From contig JAHBMJ010004317.1 of assembly GCA_018398765.1 (NCBI GenBank), positions 1-33,582 of the forward strand: DNA of 33,582 nt, read 5' to 3'. This stretch comes from Chromera velia. Its lineage: Eukaryota; Sar; Chromeraceae. Made by a program: the position numbers and the translations under genes. This document shows, piece by piece, positions 11,841 through 22,880 of the stretch (the first letter of the stretch is position 1; every line of letters starts with the position of its first letter). Under the pieces are notes generated by a model. That model was given only the letters and a program-made list of their open reading frames with translations. It made no database searches and was not told the DNA's origin.

Positions 11841-12505
11841 TTTCTGGGAGGATATGAGACTCAGCTAGCAGACGGATGAGAGCTGTGATGGCTCCTTTAC
11901 AAAGATGACGCCGCCACACAGTGCTCTGTGAAGGTGCTTCAGAAACAGCTGAGACAACTGGTATGTGTGCCAGAGAGACTATCTTCAGATGGAGTCTTTA
12001 CACTGCTGGCTGACTTCTGTCGATGAAAAACGCCATCAAGGTTGGGCACTTCGGTGTGAATTCTGAGGCGCGTCTCCGGAAAGGTGACGTCAACAACACT
12101 TGGATGTATCCGCGTTGCAAAATCGGGGGATTTCTGCCTTTCGGGACCCGGCCCCACTCAAGATTTTTTCGCTTTCCGGGAACTTTCCGGGGCAGTTCCC
12201 ATTTTGTGGGCAAAAAAAGTGAGCTGATTGCCGCACGCCAAACAGTAGCTGCTTCCTGCTTTTTCGAAGAGAGTTGACTGCTGTTTGTTGGTTTGGGTCA
12301 CCTACTTCTGCTTATGAATGCTGGTGTGAATCAATTGTGAACATCTTGAAAAGCTTCAGTAGCTGAGCTCTGTGAAAGTTGCGGTCTGCACTCCCGTGTG
12401 GTGCTTTGATCAGTCGATTGTGTCTGTCTTTTTGGCAGATCGAAGAACAATAGTCTCTCTTGTCGAGTTTGTCTTCTAAGAGCTCTGATCTCAGATTCTT
12501 TCACC
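11841..12505. promoter_or_regulatory. Divergent intergenic region, probable bidirectional promoter
   Basis: These 665 bases lie between the start codons of the b5-ACAD gene (minus) and the DEK_C-SWIB gene (plus). Base composition is ordinary and short frames look non-coding. The regulatory role is inferred from orientation only; no specific motif is claimed. Confidence 0.4.
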
Positions 12506-15500
12506 ATGTCTACAGAAGAAGTCATGGTTCCTGTGCCCAGCGAGCAGCCCCCAGCTGATGAGCCCATGGCCCAATCGGAGAATCCGGACATGATGGTCGG
12601 AAAGGAGGAACCGAAACCTGAAGGTGGAGCAGCTGCTGCAGGTAGGGAAGGGGAGGGAAGTACAACACTGCCCTTTTTGGTGGCAAGAGGGGATCAATGG
12701 ACGCATTAGGCCCTCATCCGTCGTGAATTTGACCCGTTAAACTCATATAGGTGGTTATCGTGGGTGCCTGAATGGAATTTTGTATGAGGGCTGATCGTTG
12801 GTTCGCCGGATTTTCTTTCAAGCGACAGATTTTGTGCCTCAAGTGTTCTGAAAAGGGACTCAACTGGCGCCTTCTTTTCCATTAGCTCACTGCTTGATGC
12901 ATTTGTACGGAGCACACTAGCAAGTTCTGAGGTGCTTTGTTCGAATTTTGCCTTCCAGTTGTGTCCTTTCCCCTCCCTTTTCCGAACACATTCCCTCCCT
13001 TGAGGTAATTTCTTCGTCTCTGCGGCCAATTTTGGTGTGCCAGAGTGCGGATCTCTCTCTTTGTCGCCAAAAACGACTGAACGTTTGTGTTTACCTTCTC
13101 CTTTTGATCGTCTCTGTGCAGCTGAGGACACGAAGGCCCACTCAGAGGCCGAGAACGCGAAGCCACGTGACGAAGCAATGGAAGGGGATACCGAGACTGC
13201 AGACAAGGCAGCAGAGGGCGAGGGCACTGACGCTGTCGCTCCTGCTGCCCCAGCAGCAGAAGCCGATGTGAAGATGGACGCACCGGAGGAGGCGCAGGAG
13301 GAGCCAGCCGCTGCCGCTGCTGCCCCTGTTCCTGCCCCCGCCCCCGAGGCCCCCGCTCCCGAGGAGGCTCCTGAAGCTCCCGCAGAGGCGCCTGCAGAGG
13401 AGGCACAGCCGATGGACGAAGAGAAGCCTGCCGAAGCCGAAGCGGAGGCGGAGGCAGAAAAGAAAGATCCAGCCCCCCCCGCAGACGCTCCTGCAGAAGC
13501 CGAGGCCCCCGCTGCCCCTGCCCCTGCCCCTGTGGAGGCTGCTGCACCTGCCCCCGCCCCTGCTCCTGCTCCCGCCCCTGCCCCCGCCTCCTCTGGACGA
13601 GAGAAGAGGAAATCTGCGCAGAACGTCGCTGCTGCAGTGCAGGCCGCCAAGGGCATTGCCATTCAGCATGCAGCTCCATCCCAACCCCACCAACCGCGGG
13701 CAAGCGGAGGGTCCTCGAGGGCGGCTGCCCACTCGTCTGCCGCCGCTGCCACCGCCATGGGTGCGGCTGTGAACGCTGCTCCTGCACCGGTTGCGGGTGC
13801 CCCAGCCGGAGCGCCCCCCGCTGGGATGCCGTCGGACAAGGAGATCAAAGAACGGATCGACTACGTGATGAGGAACTCCTCCCTTGATCAACTCTCCCTC
13901 AAGAAGATCCGGTCAGTCAGCCGTGAGGAAGGCTGAACACTAGGTGTTGCTGTCACTCTCAATAGACCTGTTTTGGGGGGGGGGGTCTTTCTTTTCGTGT
14001 CCTCCTTGCAGACATTCACCCCTTGTCAACTTCACTATCCACCTGTGTCTTGTTGACTCACTCTCTTCCTGTCGCCCTGCAACGAATGAACGAATGGTGC
14101 AGGGAGACACTGACCGCGTTCTTCAGGGTCGACATGACGGCTCAGAAGGTGCTCATCAAGCAGACGGTGGACGAGGTGCTCGAAAGGCGTCAGTCTCATA
14201 GTCTCTCTTTGGGCAGGCAGGCAGAAAGACAGGCAGGCAGGCAGGAAGGGCGAGAGTGAGACAGCGACAGACGGTAGGCAGTCTCCGCAGATTTCTGCCG
14301 GATAGTTGGTGTGGGTGAGGAAACTGGTAGAGCACCTGGAGGTTGAAAATTTGCATGTTGGCATCCGACAACTGTCCCCCTTTGTGCTGTTGGTGCGTTT
14401 TCTCGGTTCTGCTCCGCTTCATTCCGCCTTTCCTCCCCCCCTGTGTGCCTGCGTGCAGTTGCGAACGAGGACAAGCAGTAAGTCGATGAAATCAAGGACA
14501 GGAAGGAGGATACCTTGCAGGGAAAGTGCATGGGATCTTTTCGCGTTATCTTCCGTTCTTTTCTGCTTCCTGTGTTGCTAAATGTTCATCTGCTTTCTTT
14601 CTTCTCGCAGGCCTGTTCTCCCTCCCTGCCGACCTGCCCTTTCTCTGCTCTCCTCGTTTCTTCTGTCTTCTTTCCCCCGACGGACTTTCTTGTGCCTGTG
14701 GCTTCTGCCTCATCGAGCGCCTGCCTCTCCCTCCCTCCCTCCCTTCTTTTCGCTCTCCCCCGCCCTGCACGCCCATGCAGAGAGGAAGCTCTGGTCGCCG
14801 CCCCCAAGGCCAAGAGCAAGGCAAAGGCCAAGAGTACTCCCGGTGCTCGTCCGGCACCCAAGAGCAAGAGCAAGGCCGCACCGAAGAGTGGGGCCATCAG
14901 GGGGAAGGCCGCATCCGCAAAGGCCGCATCCGCATCTTCCAAGTCGGGCAAGAAGGGAAAACTGGCCGCTGCCGCTGCTGCCAAGCCCAAGCGCGCACCC
15001 AAACCCAAGAAGATCGCATGTCAGTCTGCCTGCCGTATCACTGGATGTCTGAGTGTTTTTTACCGACAAGTCTGCAGAGACGAGCTGTGCCATCTCTGCC
15101 TTTCTCTGTCTCTCTTTTTCTCTCTTTCTCTCTCTTACTCGCCCTAACCCTTCCCCCCCCCTGTCTGCAACCGAGCCCATGCAGTTTCGTATTCCCCTCT
15201 GCGCGCGATTTCATTTTTCCGCTTTGCTGAAAATGTTTATTTTTTCTCCCTTTTATCCTCCCTCTCACTAATCCTTGCACCCGTTTCCGTGCCTCTGAAC
15301 GAACGTGCGCACTGCTGCCTGCAGTCAAGAAGATCATGTGGATGTCCGAGCCCCTCGCGAGGTTCATGGGAACTGCCCAGGACGCCCTCATGAACACACG
15401 GGATGTCAGTCAGTCAGTTGGTCTCTCGTCCGTCTGAGCTGAACAGGTTGTATGTCTTTTCTCTCGATTTTTCCGTTGAGATTTGCTTTCTTTGGGACGG

Positions 15501-16202
15501 GAGCATGGCCTGTCTGTGTAGGATTTACACTCAATGATAGTAGAAACAGTGAGCGAGGGCGTTGCAGCAAAGCGGTGCAGAAAGATAACCAGAGAAGAAG
15601 TCCTTCTTTTCAAAGTTTTGGAGTTTGTGTGTGTGTTTCTGCAGCCCGCAAAGAGGATCTTCGACTACGTCACCGAGAGAAACCTGATCGACCCCAACAA
15701 GAAGGGGTTAGTGATTCATTCGTTGATTTATTTGTCGGTCGTTCTGTTGGTTGACTGATTTTGTTTGTGGAGTGAAATAAGGCGACTTCCCATTCTTCCG
15801 GCTCAGTAGCTTGTAGATTAGAGACGCCAGTTTCCTTTGCGCGCTGGCCGTTTTCCCGCACATTTCTTTCACAGATGCAGCAGGAGGCTCGAGTGCGTTT
15901 GCTTCTTTCCACATTCTCATAGTTCCCCTCCCTGAACACTTCACCCCCCCGCTTTCCATTGCAGAGAGTTTGTGTGCGACGAGACCCTCGCAGCGATCTT
16001 CCCGAAGACGCGCAGGATGAGGCACTTCCTCGGGACGATCGAGAAGGCCCTCAAGTCCTCCAGGGCATGCCAGTACTGGATGGTCGAGAAACTCCCCCCC
16101 ATGCCCGCGGTACCGGCACACCTCCCCCCTCACCCAGGACACATGCACGGGGGGGGCTTCCCGGGGGCCCCGATGGCCCCGATGCACGGGGTTCCTCACT
16201 GA
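12506..16202 (+). CDS. DEK_C and SWIB domain chromatin-associated protein
   Basis: Eight exons close in frame: 12506-12641, 13122-13911, 14103-14188, 14459-14477, 14781-15019, 15325-15404, 15645-15706 and 15965-16202, totalling 1650 nt (549 aa plus stop). Residues about 1-280 are acidic and then Ala/Pro/Glu-rich low complexity. A DEK_C-type helical domain spans about 282-337 (SDKEIKERIDYVMRNSSLD ... FFRVDMTAQKVLIKQTVDEVL, split by an intron). A Lys/Ala/Ser-rich basic linker (about 345-420) resembles histone-tail-like DNA-binding sequence. A SWIB (BAF60b/MDM2-fold) domain covers about 421-510 (FKKIMWMSEPLARFMG, RIFDYVTERNLIDPNKKG, FVCDETLAAIF). The tail is Pro/Gly/Met/His-rich. DEK_C plus SWIB occurs in plant and protist nuclear proteins tied to SWI/SNF-type remodelling, so a nuclear DNA- or chromatin-binding role is expected. 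Partners are unknown. Four donors read GTCAGT, and exon 4 is only 19 nt. Confidence 0.9.
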
Positions 16203-19200
16203 TTGATTGATTGATTCATTTGATTTGATGATGCCATGCTTTCTTTGATCGATCTGTGCTCGTCTCTCAGTGCCTGTGTTACAGCCTCTTTCCTCCTCTC
16301 TGAATGCCCATTTGTCCATCCTCCAACTGAACCAAGGGGAACGCCTGAGACCAACCGTCTTTCTTTCTTGTCTCAGTGGTGGCGTGGGGGAGGGTGGGAT
16401 GGAAGAGGGAGGGGAAGAAAAACAGACTGCGGGGAGTCTTCGGCTCTTTTCTCTCCTCTTTTCCTGTACTCCCCCTTCTCGAAGCTCTTCATGAGAAAGG
16501 GAGACCGCTGCCTCGGCGGTTCGCCCTTGTGCTTCCTTCTTTGTGTAATTCCTCCCTTCTATCTTTTCCTTTTGCCTTCTTTGCATGTCCGTCTGAACGA
16601 AGAAACTAACGAAGGGCTGACCGAGAATCTTGGCAAGTTTGATACATTCATCTGTATTCATTCAGCCTGCAGAAGTTTCTGCACGTCTCCATGCAATTTC
16701 ATGCTGGCCTGTGTTTGGGTGCGTGCTGGTTTCTGGCCTTTAGAGCTCTGTTCATCCGGTCACTCAGTCAATCATTCTTTCATCCACGTTCAACTGCCCA
16801 CGCCATACCACACTACTCCACAGCTTCCCCAACCGTCAATCGAATTCTTCACCATCTCCGTCTTCTCCATTCCTTGTGTGGACCCCTCCGTGGGCTCTTT
16901 ATTCTATTAACTTCTTTGAGTGAAGGGGGGAGAAGGAAGGAATGGAAGAGTCGAGGAAGGAGAGTTTGTCTCTCTGCATGCCCCTGTTGATGAAGGCAAC
17001 AGGGTTGCGTGGGCGGTCGTCCATCCCTGCGTGTCTCCTCCGGTCTGTATGTCTGGTGGAGATAAGCAGCATACAGAAGAAGAAATACGAACGAAGATGG
17101 ATGGCTCAGTGAAGGAACAGGGGGAAACACCTTCAAAATGTAAAATGTTCTGTTTCATTGCGCAGAGAGAGACTGGAAGCCACTCGTGTCGTGTCATCAT
17201 TTTGTATGCTGTTTGTCTGCGTTGCTTGTGTCGAAAAAGGAGGCCTGTTGTTCATTACTCGTGACGGAATTCTGTCTGTGAAGGGCAGAAAAGCTTGACA
17301 TCAAATGGAACGTTGCTCACGTGCCCTTCCTTTCCTTCCACCACGACTCAGTCAGACGGCGTTGCGCTTACGGAACCGAATCGATAAGTGACAAGAGGGA
17401 AGAAAGAGAGAGTCCCTCACTGACTGGCTGGCACAATGACTGTTCTTTCCCCTTTGTTTGACGTGGGTCGTTCTTCTCTTCTCTTCTCACTTTGTTCGTC
17501 CGTGTGCTTCTGGAGATACGACGGCCTTCCCTGAACAAAGGACAGGAGAGTAAATAAAAATGCACAAGCCTGTGGATGGGTTTTTCAGAGCGCGACAGGC
17601 ATGCAAAAAGAGTTGGTTTGCAAAGGGATGTGCAGCGAGGGAGCCTTCAGAATCAGAAGGGGGGACTGCAGAGAGACCTGTCTCTCTCTTCTTCTTTTCT
17701 GAGATCTTGCAGGCGCCCAGGGAAGAGAGACGGGTAGAAAGGAACATGCACACACATGTGTATACACATACAGAGGGGGAGAGAAAGAGCCTGGTTGAAC
17801 GGTAGTGAGGGAAGCTCCTCTTTGCCTTTTTGTCTGGGACCTTCCGTTTTCGTTTCGTCCGAGAGGTTCAGTACCTTCCTAGATGCTGCTTCGGGCTGCA
17901 CTTCATTTTGGTGTTGCGTGCGTGCCCACCTCTTTTGGACCCCCCCCCCTGCCCTGCCGGTCTATGGTTGGGGAGTGGGGCGTGAGGTGCCTGCCTGTCT
18001 CGACACTCCGGTAGGCGGGGTGGGCGTGCATGGTGGGGGGGGAACAGGCAGACACACAAGCGTTGTGGGAGGAGCCTCTGGAGAGAAAAGAAGACAATAG
18101 GTGCAAAGTTAAGAACGAAGAAGAAACGGACCAGAACGAGGGAAGGGAGAATGAAGAAAGACAAGGTGCGACAAAGACAAGGAAGGGAAAGTCAAATCAA
18201 TCGGGTGTCCCATGGGAGTGAGGGGGAGGGGGGCCGAAGAAACGAAAGAGAAACGAGGAGAGACCATCTGGTCGAAAAAAATGAGTCCAACAACTCTTTT
18301 TCTTCTCTTCAGGAGCGAGCAATGCGCATGTTTTTCCCCCCTCACCCCCGCCCCTGTTGCTTCGTATCTGTCTGTTCAACCAGCTCGCTTCATCCGTGCC
18401 GATTGTTTTTGTCTTCTTTTAGATGCGTGAATGAATGTGCTGCTGCGATATGGTAGGAGATGAGGCTTGCAAGAATGACCACTGTGTGTTTGATCCACTT
18501 CTTCCATTCAATCGTTCTTGCTTCGTGTCTCGTGCAATCAATCTTTCACGCATGCATTCATGCATATTTTCATTACATCATTCGCCCATTCCATCAATGG
18601 ATCAATCAATCATTCATTTGTATTCCTTCCAGACCGTCACACACACTCTTTTCGTCCACCCTGGTCTATTGGGTGAATCACTACCCTCGAAGAACCAGGA
18701 GCGGAACGTTTGTTTGAATAAGAATGGAACAAGGAGAGAAGACTCGTGGTGAAACGATCGATCGATCGATCGGCTTCGTTCAACCGGATGGTTCGACTCG
18801 GAGTAAGTAAGAGTAAGTGCCTGCATGTCAGAATGACTGAGTGGACGTGTCGATCAATGCAGTCAGCCTGTCTGTCAGTTTGTCGATGGCTTGATTATGG
18901 GAAGAGAAGCGCAAGAGAAAAAAAGGAACAGAGCAATCTCCATGCTTGAGGGCTTCCTGCCAGCCCAACGGAGAACCAAAATTAGGTGGCAACCCTATTT
19001 CCGCATTGTTGAGGCCGTCTGCCCTCAGCCCCCGTTCGTGAGCGCGGTACAGACTGTGCCCGCACCTCTTCGATGGATTTCTCTGTCGACACGTGGAAGA
19101 GGCGAGGAGAAGAACTGTGACAGTGAAAGCACGGGACAATGGTCACTTGGGTATCTGAACTCCCGAAGAAGCCCCCCCCCTTTCACTCACTTGCTGCTCG

Positions 19201-19630
19201 AGGCTGGGTGAGGATGTGGGAAACAGGAAGCTTTGAGGGGAAGGGCGCGCGGGGCCCTGAAAAGCCGTTGAACTTCCTTGAGTGCTCTCTGTCCTTCTGA
19301 CCAATCTTCTTCTGTCCCTCCTTCAACTCGATGTCTCGTTTCTTTTTCTTGTGGTGCCGCTTTGTCCAATGTCTAGTCAGCGACTGTGCCGTATCAATCT
19401 TCGCTGTCTCTTCGTTTGTTTCACACGGACTCGGTTAACCGCTTTGTATAGGATAGAGAATGGGACGAGCATCTTGAAGGACGGGTGGCAGACAGAACAG
19501 AATCAGAAGGCCGGCATTGACTCGTCAGTAGAAGAAAATGACAGGGGGATTGGCCTCTTCAAAGCAAGGATTGAGTCACCATCAGTGAATGAACAACAAA
19601 GCGAAAGTGAGGGGTTAAGAGATCATCCCT
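16203..19630. other. No supported gene; probable long 3' UTR and spacer
   Basis: Open frames occur on both strands (the longest on + at 16236-16910), but none shows a recognisable domain or a splice-linked partner, and residue use looks random (Ser/Leu/Pro/Phe-rich from pyrimidine-rich DNA). GC content stays near genic levels until about 19630, unlike the AT islands. Small tandem motifs include GATC repeats at 18753-18771. An unrecognised non-coding RNA cannot be excluded. Confidence 0.5.
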
Positions 19631-20080
19631 AGGATCATCCGATGGTAGATGCTGGATATAGAGCGTGTAATCTAGCATATAATTTACGGTGTAAACAATA
19701 GTTGAACAATATATATTATATATGAACTGAAGCTTATTAAGCGCTGAGTGTACATTGCTCGCTAAGAACATAATACCGTACATTGATTGATTGATTGATC
19801 AATAAGTTCCGCACTACGCCTTCCCGCTATGATTCCAACTATTTTTAGAGCTATAATGCATACCACTCCGAGTGGATGTTGTTGTTATACACAGATTTGA
19901 CTAGCGTTTACAAACTCCCCCTCTTCCTAACCTTATGAGTCATGCTAGGAATCATGACGCTTGATGATACGAATTGAGGACATGTGACATAATGACTAGT
20001 ATAATGAAATGAAGTGAGACGCTAGGTGAGCTAGACGTTTTCTAAGACGTTTATACCAATCCTGTTACGATTCCTGTGGT

Positions 20081-20154
20081 GTTACACAAAGTTAATTGTG
20101 TAACAATTACCCTTGACCCCCCCTTTGTTACACATAAAAATGCCAGTGTGTAAC
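20081..20154. repeat. Two adjacent hairpins built from GTTACAC/GTGTAAC
   Basis: GTTACACAA (20081-20089) pairs with TTGTGTAAC (20096-20104) around a 6-base loop. GTTACACA (20127-20134) pairs with TGTGTAAC (20147-20154) around 12 bases. Related palindromes recur near 26151-26290, at the other end of the AT-rich block. Confidence 0.8.
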
Positions 20155-21013
20155 AATTAATGTGCAATAATTCTAGACAAATTTTTTAACACTAAAGTGT
20201 GTACTAATTCTACATAAAAAACTCTAAAGCCTGACAGCCTTTTAAAGCTATAAAATGAAGCTCTTAAAGAATCTAAACGAAACTGCATCCATCATGTGAT
20301 CACCAGTCCTGTGCGCAAAACGCAGTGCAACGGCAAAAAAAAAAAAAAACGAAAATTCAGTATGCTGAGCAGGGTATGGAAAGTATGTTAAAACCTAAAC
20401 CTAACCGACCTGGCAGTCAAATTAACCTAGGTTAGGTTAAACCTAACTTGATTTAACTGTGGCGGCCGGTCTAGTCTAGCGGCCAGCCTGCACCATGCAA
20501 GAGCCGGGGCCGGGGTGCGTATGCATGAAGTAGTATAAAAGCGTCCCCAACCGGTTTCTGCATATAAAAAAAATAAAATGTATGCATGCATTCAAGGAAA
20601 GCCAACAGTAGCCAACAGTCATTTTTTAGAAATCAAGGAAAGCCACTTGAAACCGAAAGATTCCAGCCAGCCTGCGCCCCTGAAACCTCAAAGTTTGTTA
20701 TGGCTGCAGACTTGTTAAAAGTTGACAATTTGATAGAAATTAATTAATCAATAATTCAATGACAACGAGTCAATAAATTATAGCATTACAGTTTTATCGA
20801 TAGAGGATAGTGAATCAATAATGTATGTCATTGTATGAATCACAGTGTGATAGACATTGATAGTGTATATTTATTATAATTTGTATATATGATGGTGTAT
20901 AATAATACTGTGTATTTTTATTATGAATTCATAATTAGTATATTAAGTACTAGTGACAGTAGTGAGTCATAGTGATCGTCTATTAATTATACTATTTGTG
21001 GGACGGTAACTCT

Positions 21014-21150
21014 CGGAGTGTTCCAGGCTTAGGACCTAAAATCGGACTGTGTTTTGCAGAGTATGTTTTCGGAGTGTGTCAATCGGAGTGTGTTTATCGG
21101 AGTGTGTTCAGGCGGAGTGTCACATGAGCTAGACTTATTGTCGGAGTGTG
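21014..21150. repeat. Short tandem array of TCGGAGTGTGTTNA (14-bp unit)
   Basis: CGGAGTGT starts at 21014, 21070, 21084, 21098, 21113 and 21142. The middle four copies are spaced 14, 14 and 15 bases apart. A variant CGGACTGTG lies at 21043. Related GGAGTGT motifs and a shared AGGACCNAAATC context recur at about 22190-22270. Confidence 0.75.
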
Positions 21151-21746
21151 TTCTCCAAATCAAACCACCTATGATTTTTTTTTTTTCAAAAAAAAAAAAT
21201 AATAAAAAAAAATAGAATTTTTTTTTTTTTAACTTGAAGTAGGTAGCTTGGTTTATTTTTTAGATTTTCTAGGGAAAAAAGTTTATGGAAATCTATTTTT
21301 ATAATTTTTTAATTCAGTTTTTATATGATTCGGCTCCCTTGCAAAGACCTACAGAGAAGGTTGGTCCATGTATATGCTATATGTCTGCGTGTTCACTTTT
21401 AATCGTCTGTAGAGTGTCAACTGTAGAAGTATTCAGCTCATTGTTGCTGTTGTTTTTTTTTGTTTCCGTCTATGTCCTCTTCTCAACGCCCCTCTATAGG
21501 TATTGCTCTGCACTATGCTGCTTTGTACTAGATTTCCACGTTTCTCTACTTATGCATTCTGCTCTTGTGCTTCCTAGAAGCATCTCAGAGCTACCCGGAT
21601 GTACTTAGTGGCAATCAAGTTGTTTTGTTTTCTCCGGTGCTCTCATTTTGTCTCCTACTCTATATGAGTCTCGAGACCTATATGTTGCTCTGCATTTCTT
21701 TGCACTGTGCTTTTTGCTCTTGTGATCCTTCTTTGCAGAACAATGA

Positions 21747-22109
21747 ACAACCAGAACTTGCCAGGACCTTGTCTTGGGCGCGGTGGCCAACCAGCCTCCG
21801 CAGAAGCAGGCAGCTATCCATGAGCTTACTGTACAGCTCATGCAGGCAGGGATTGGGGGAGCGGGAATGCAAACTGCCTTCAACGAAGGCGAACTGGGCT
21901 TTACTGTGGTGTGCTGTGGAGGGGTTCAGGAGGTGGAGTCCCACAGGGGCGTCTGTCTGGATCCAGTGTGTATGGTACACAAAGTGGTTTTCTGTTTTTG
22001 GCAGATGGGTGAATGGAGTGCTCCAGTTTCAACTCCACCACTTACAAGACCACACACAGGATGTGTGCCCCCAACATTATCACTGATTATAAAAAAACCT
22101 TCAAAATAA
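21747..22109 (+). CDS. Open frame of unknown identity inside the repeat block
   Basis: The frame follows a good-looking CTTTGCAG acceptor at 21738, but that frame meets TGA at 21744-21746 before opening. Its central part reads like protein (QPPQKQAAIHELTVQLMQAG, then FNEGELGFTVVCCGGVQE), whereas its end is AT-rich and random. It may be an exon of a repeat-encoded gene, or a fragment captured by the element. No family was recognised. Confidence 0.25.
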   Translation, partial: TTRTCQDLVLGAVANQPPQKQAAIHELTVQLMQAGIGGAGMQTAFNEGELGFTVVCCGGVQEVESHRGVCLDPVCMVHKVVFCFWQMGEWSAPVSTPPLTRPHTGCVPPTLSLIIKKPSK

Positions 22110-22318
22110 ATCTAATTTATCTTAGTATGGCTCACGTGGCCTCTAGACCACCTATTTCCAGTGTGTGTCACCTTTATCGGTGTATCACAGCGCTAGGACC
22201 GAAATCTAGAGTGTATACCACTATAATTGCCGGAGTGTCAGGCCTCCTACGCCTAAGTCTGGAGTGTGTACCCAGACACACTCCAACAGATATTGACCTA
22301 CGGTACTAGTCTACTATT

Positions 22319-22340
22319 TGGGGGGGCTTCGCCCCCCCCA
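22319..22340. repeat. Perfect G/C hairpin with TTC loop
   Basis: GGGGGGGC (22320-22327) pairs with GCCCCCCC (22331-22338) around TTC. It is surrounded by AT-rich DNA and followed by a second C run (CCCCCC after AGA). It may be a transcript 3'-end or processing structure of the element; a function is not shown. Confidence 0.8.
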
Positions 22341-22880
22341 GACCCCCCCATGGGAGCAAAACCTAGTTTAACCTAGAAAACCTTGTTTAACCTACTTAGA
22401 TCAAAACCTACAGCCTCAATACCTAACCTAACCTTTTAACCTAACCCACTTTCCATACCCTGATCCTGGGCAATCAGAGAGAAGTTGATCGAAACAAAAG
22501 TTGTGCTGAAAGGGATATGAGTAGAATTCTGGCCACACTTCACAGTGTGTTTGACTATGCGCTTCGGGTTGCTTACAAAGATTTTTGGTGCTGCTATGTT
22601 CCACTCGCAGCAGCCACATATGTCAAATGAGGAAACACGTTTCTCCTTTTAAGTTCAGAAATCTGTTTAATCTGCTTCGCACTCAAACCCTCTCTCTTAT
22701 ACGCGTCTGGTCACTTCTTTTTGTACACATCCTCTGTCATGAACTTAATGTTGCAATCCTCTAGTCTCCCCCTCGCTTCTTTATAGTGAATGAACTTTCA
22801 CATCTGTCGTTTAGCAATAGTGTGCTTTCGCCCCCTCTTCTGGGAGGTTTTTTCACTTAAAAGTTTCCTCCCTCCTCTAG

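Larger units (their letters stand above)
20370..22462. repeat. Inverted repeat of CAGGGTATGGAAAG with AACCTA-rich flanks
   Basis: A 14-base motif at 20370-20383 recurs exactly in reverse complement at 22449-22462. Both copies adjoin imperfect AACCTA/TAGGTT repeats (20386-20450 and 22361-22446). The arms enclose about 2 kb holding the GGAGTGT array and a GC-rich hairpin, so the segment may be a nested element inside the larger block. No coding function is assigned to the repeat arms. Confidence 0.6.

Noticed and set aside
12706..13662. 318-aa minus-strand ORF rich in Ala/Gly/Ser
   Set aside because: It is antisense to the Ala/Pro-rich exon 2 of the DEK_C-SWIB gene; its length comes from GC-rich low complexity.
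15708..16661. 317-aa minus-strand ORF
   Set aside because: It overlaps the last SWIB exon in antisense and has no domain; the plus-strand model closes exactly in phase.
16236..16910. 224-aa plus-strand ORF after the DEK_C-SWIB stop
   Set aside because: Its residue mix looks like translated pyrimidine-rich 3' UTR, with no motif and no splice-linked partner.
20386..22446. AACCTA repeats as a telomere
   Set aside because: They are short, imperfect, internal and in mirror orientation; at most interstitial telomere-like or element-derived repeats.
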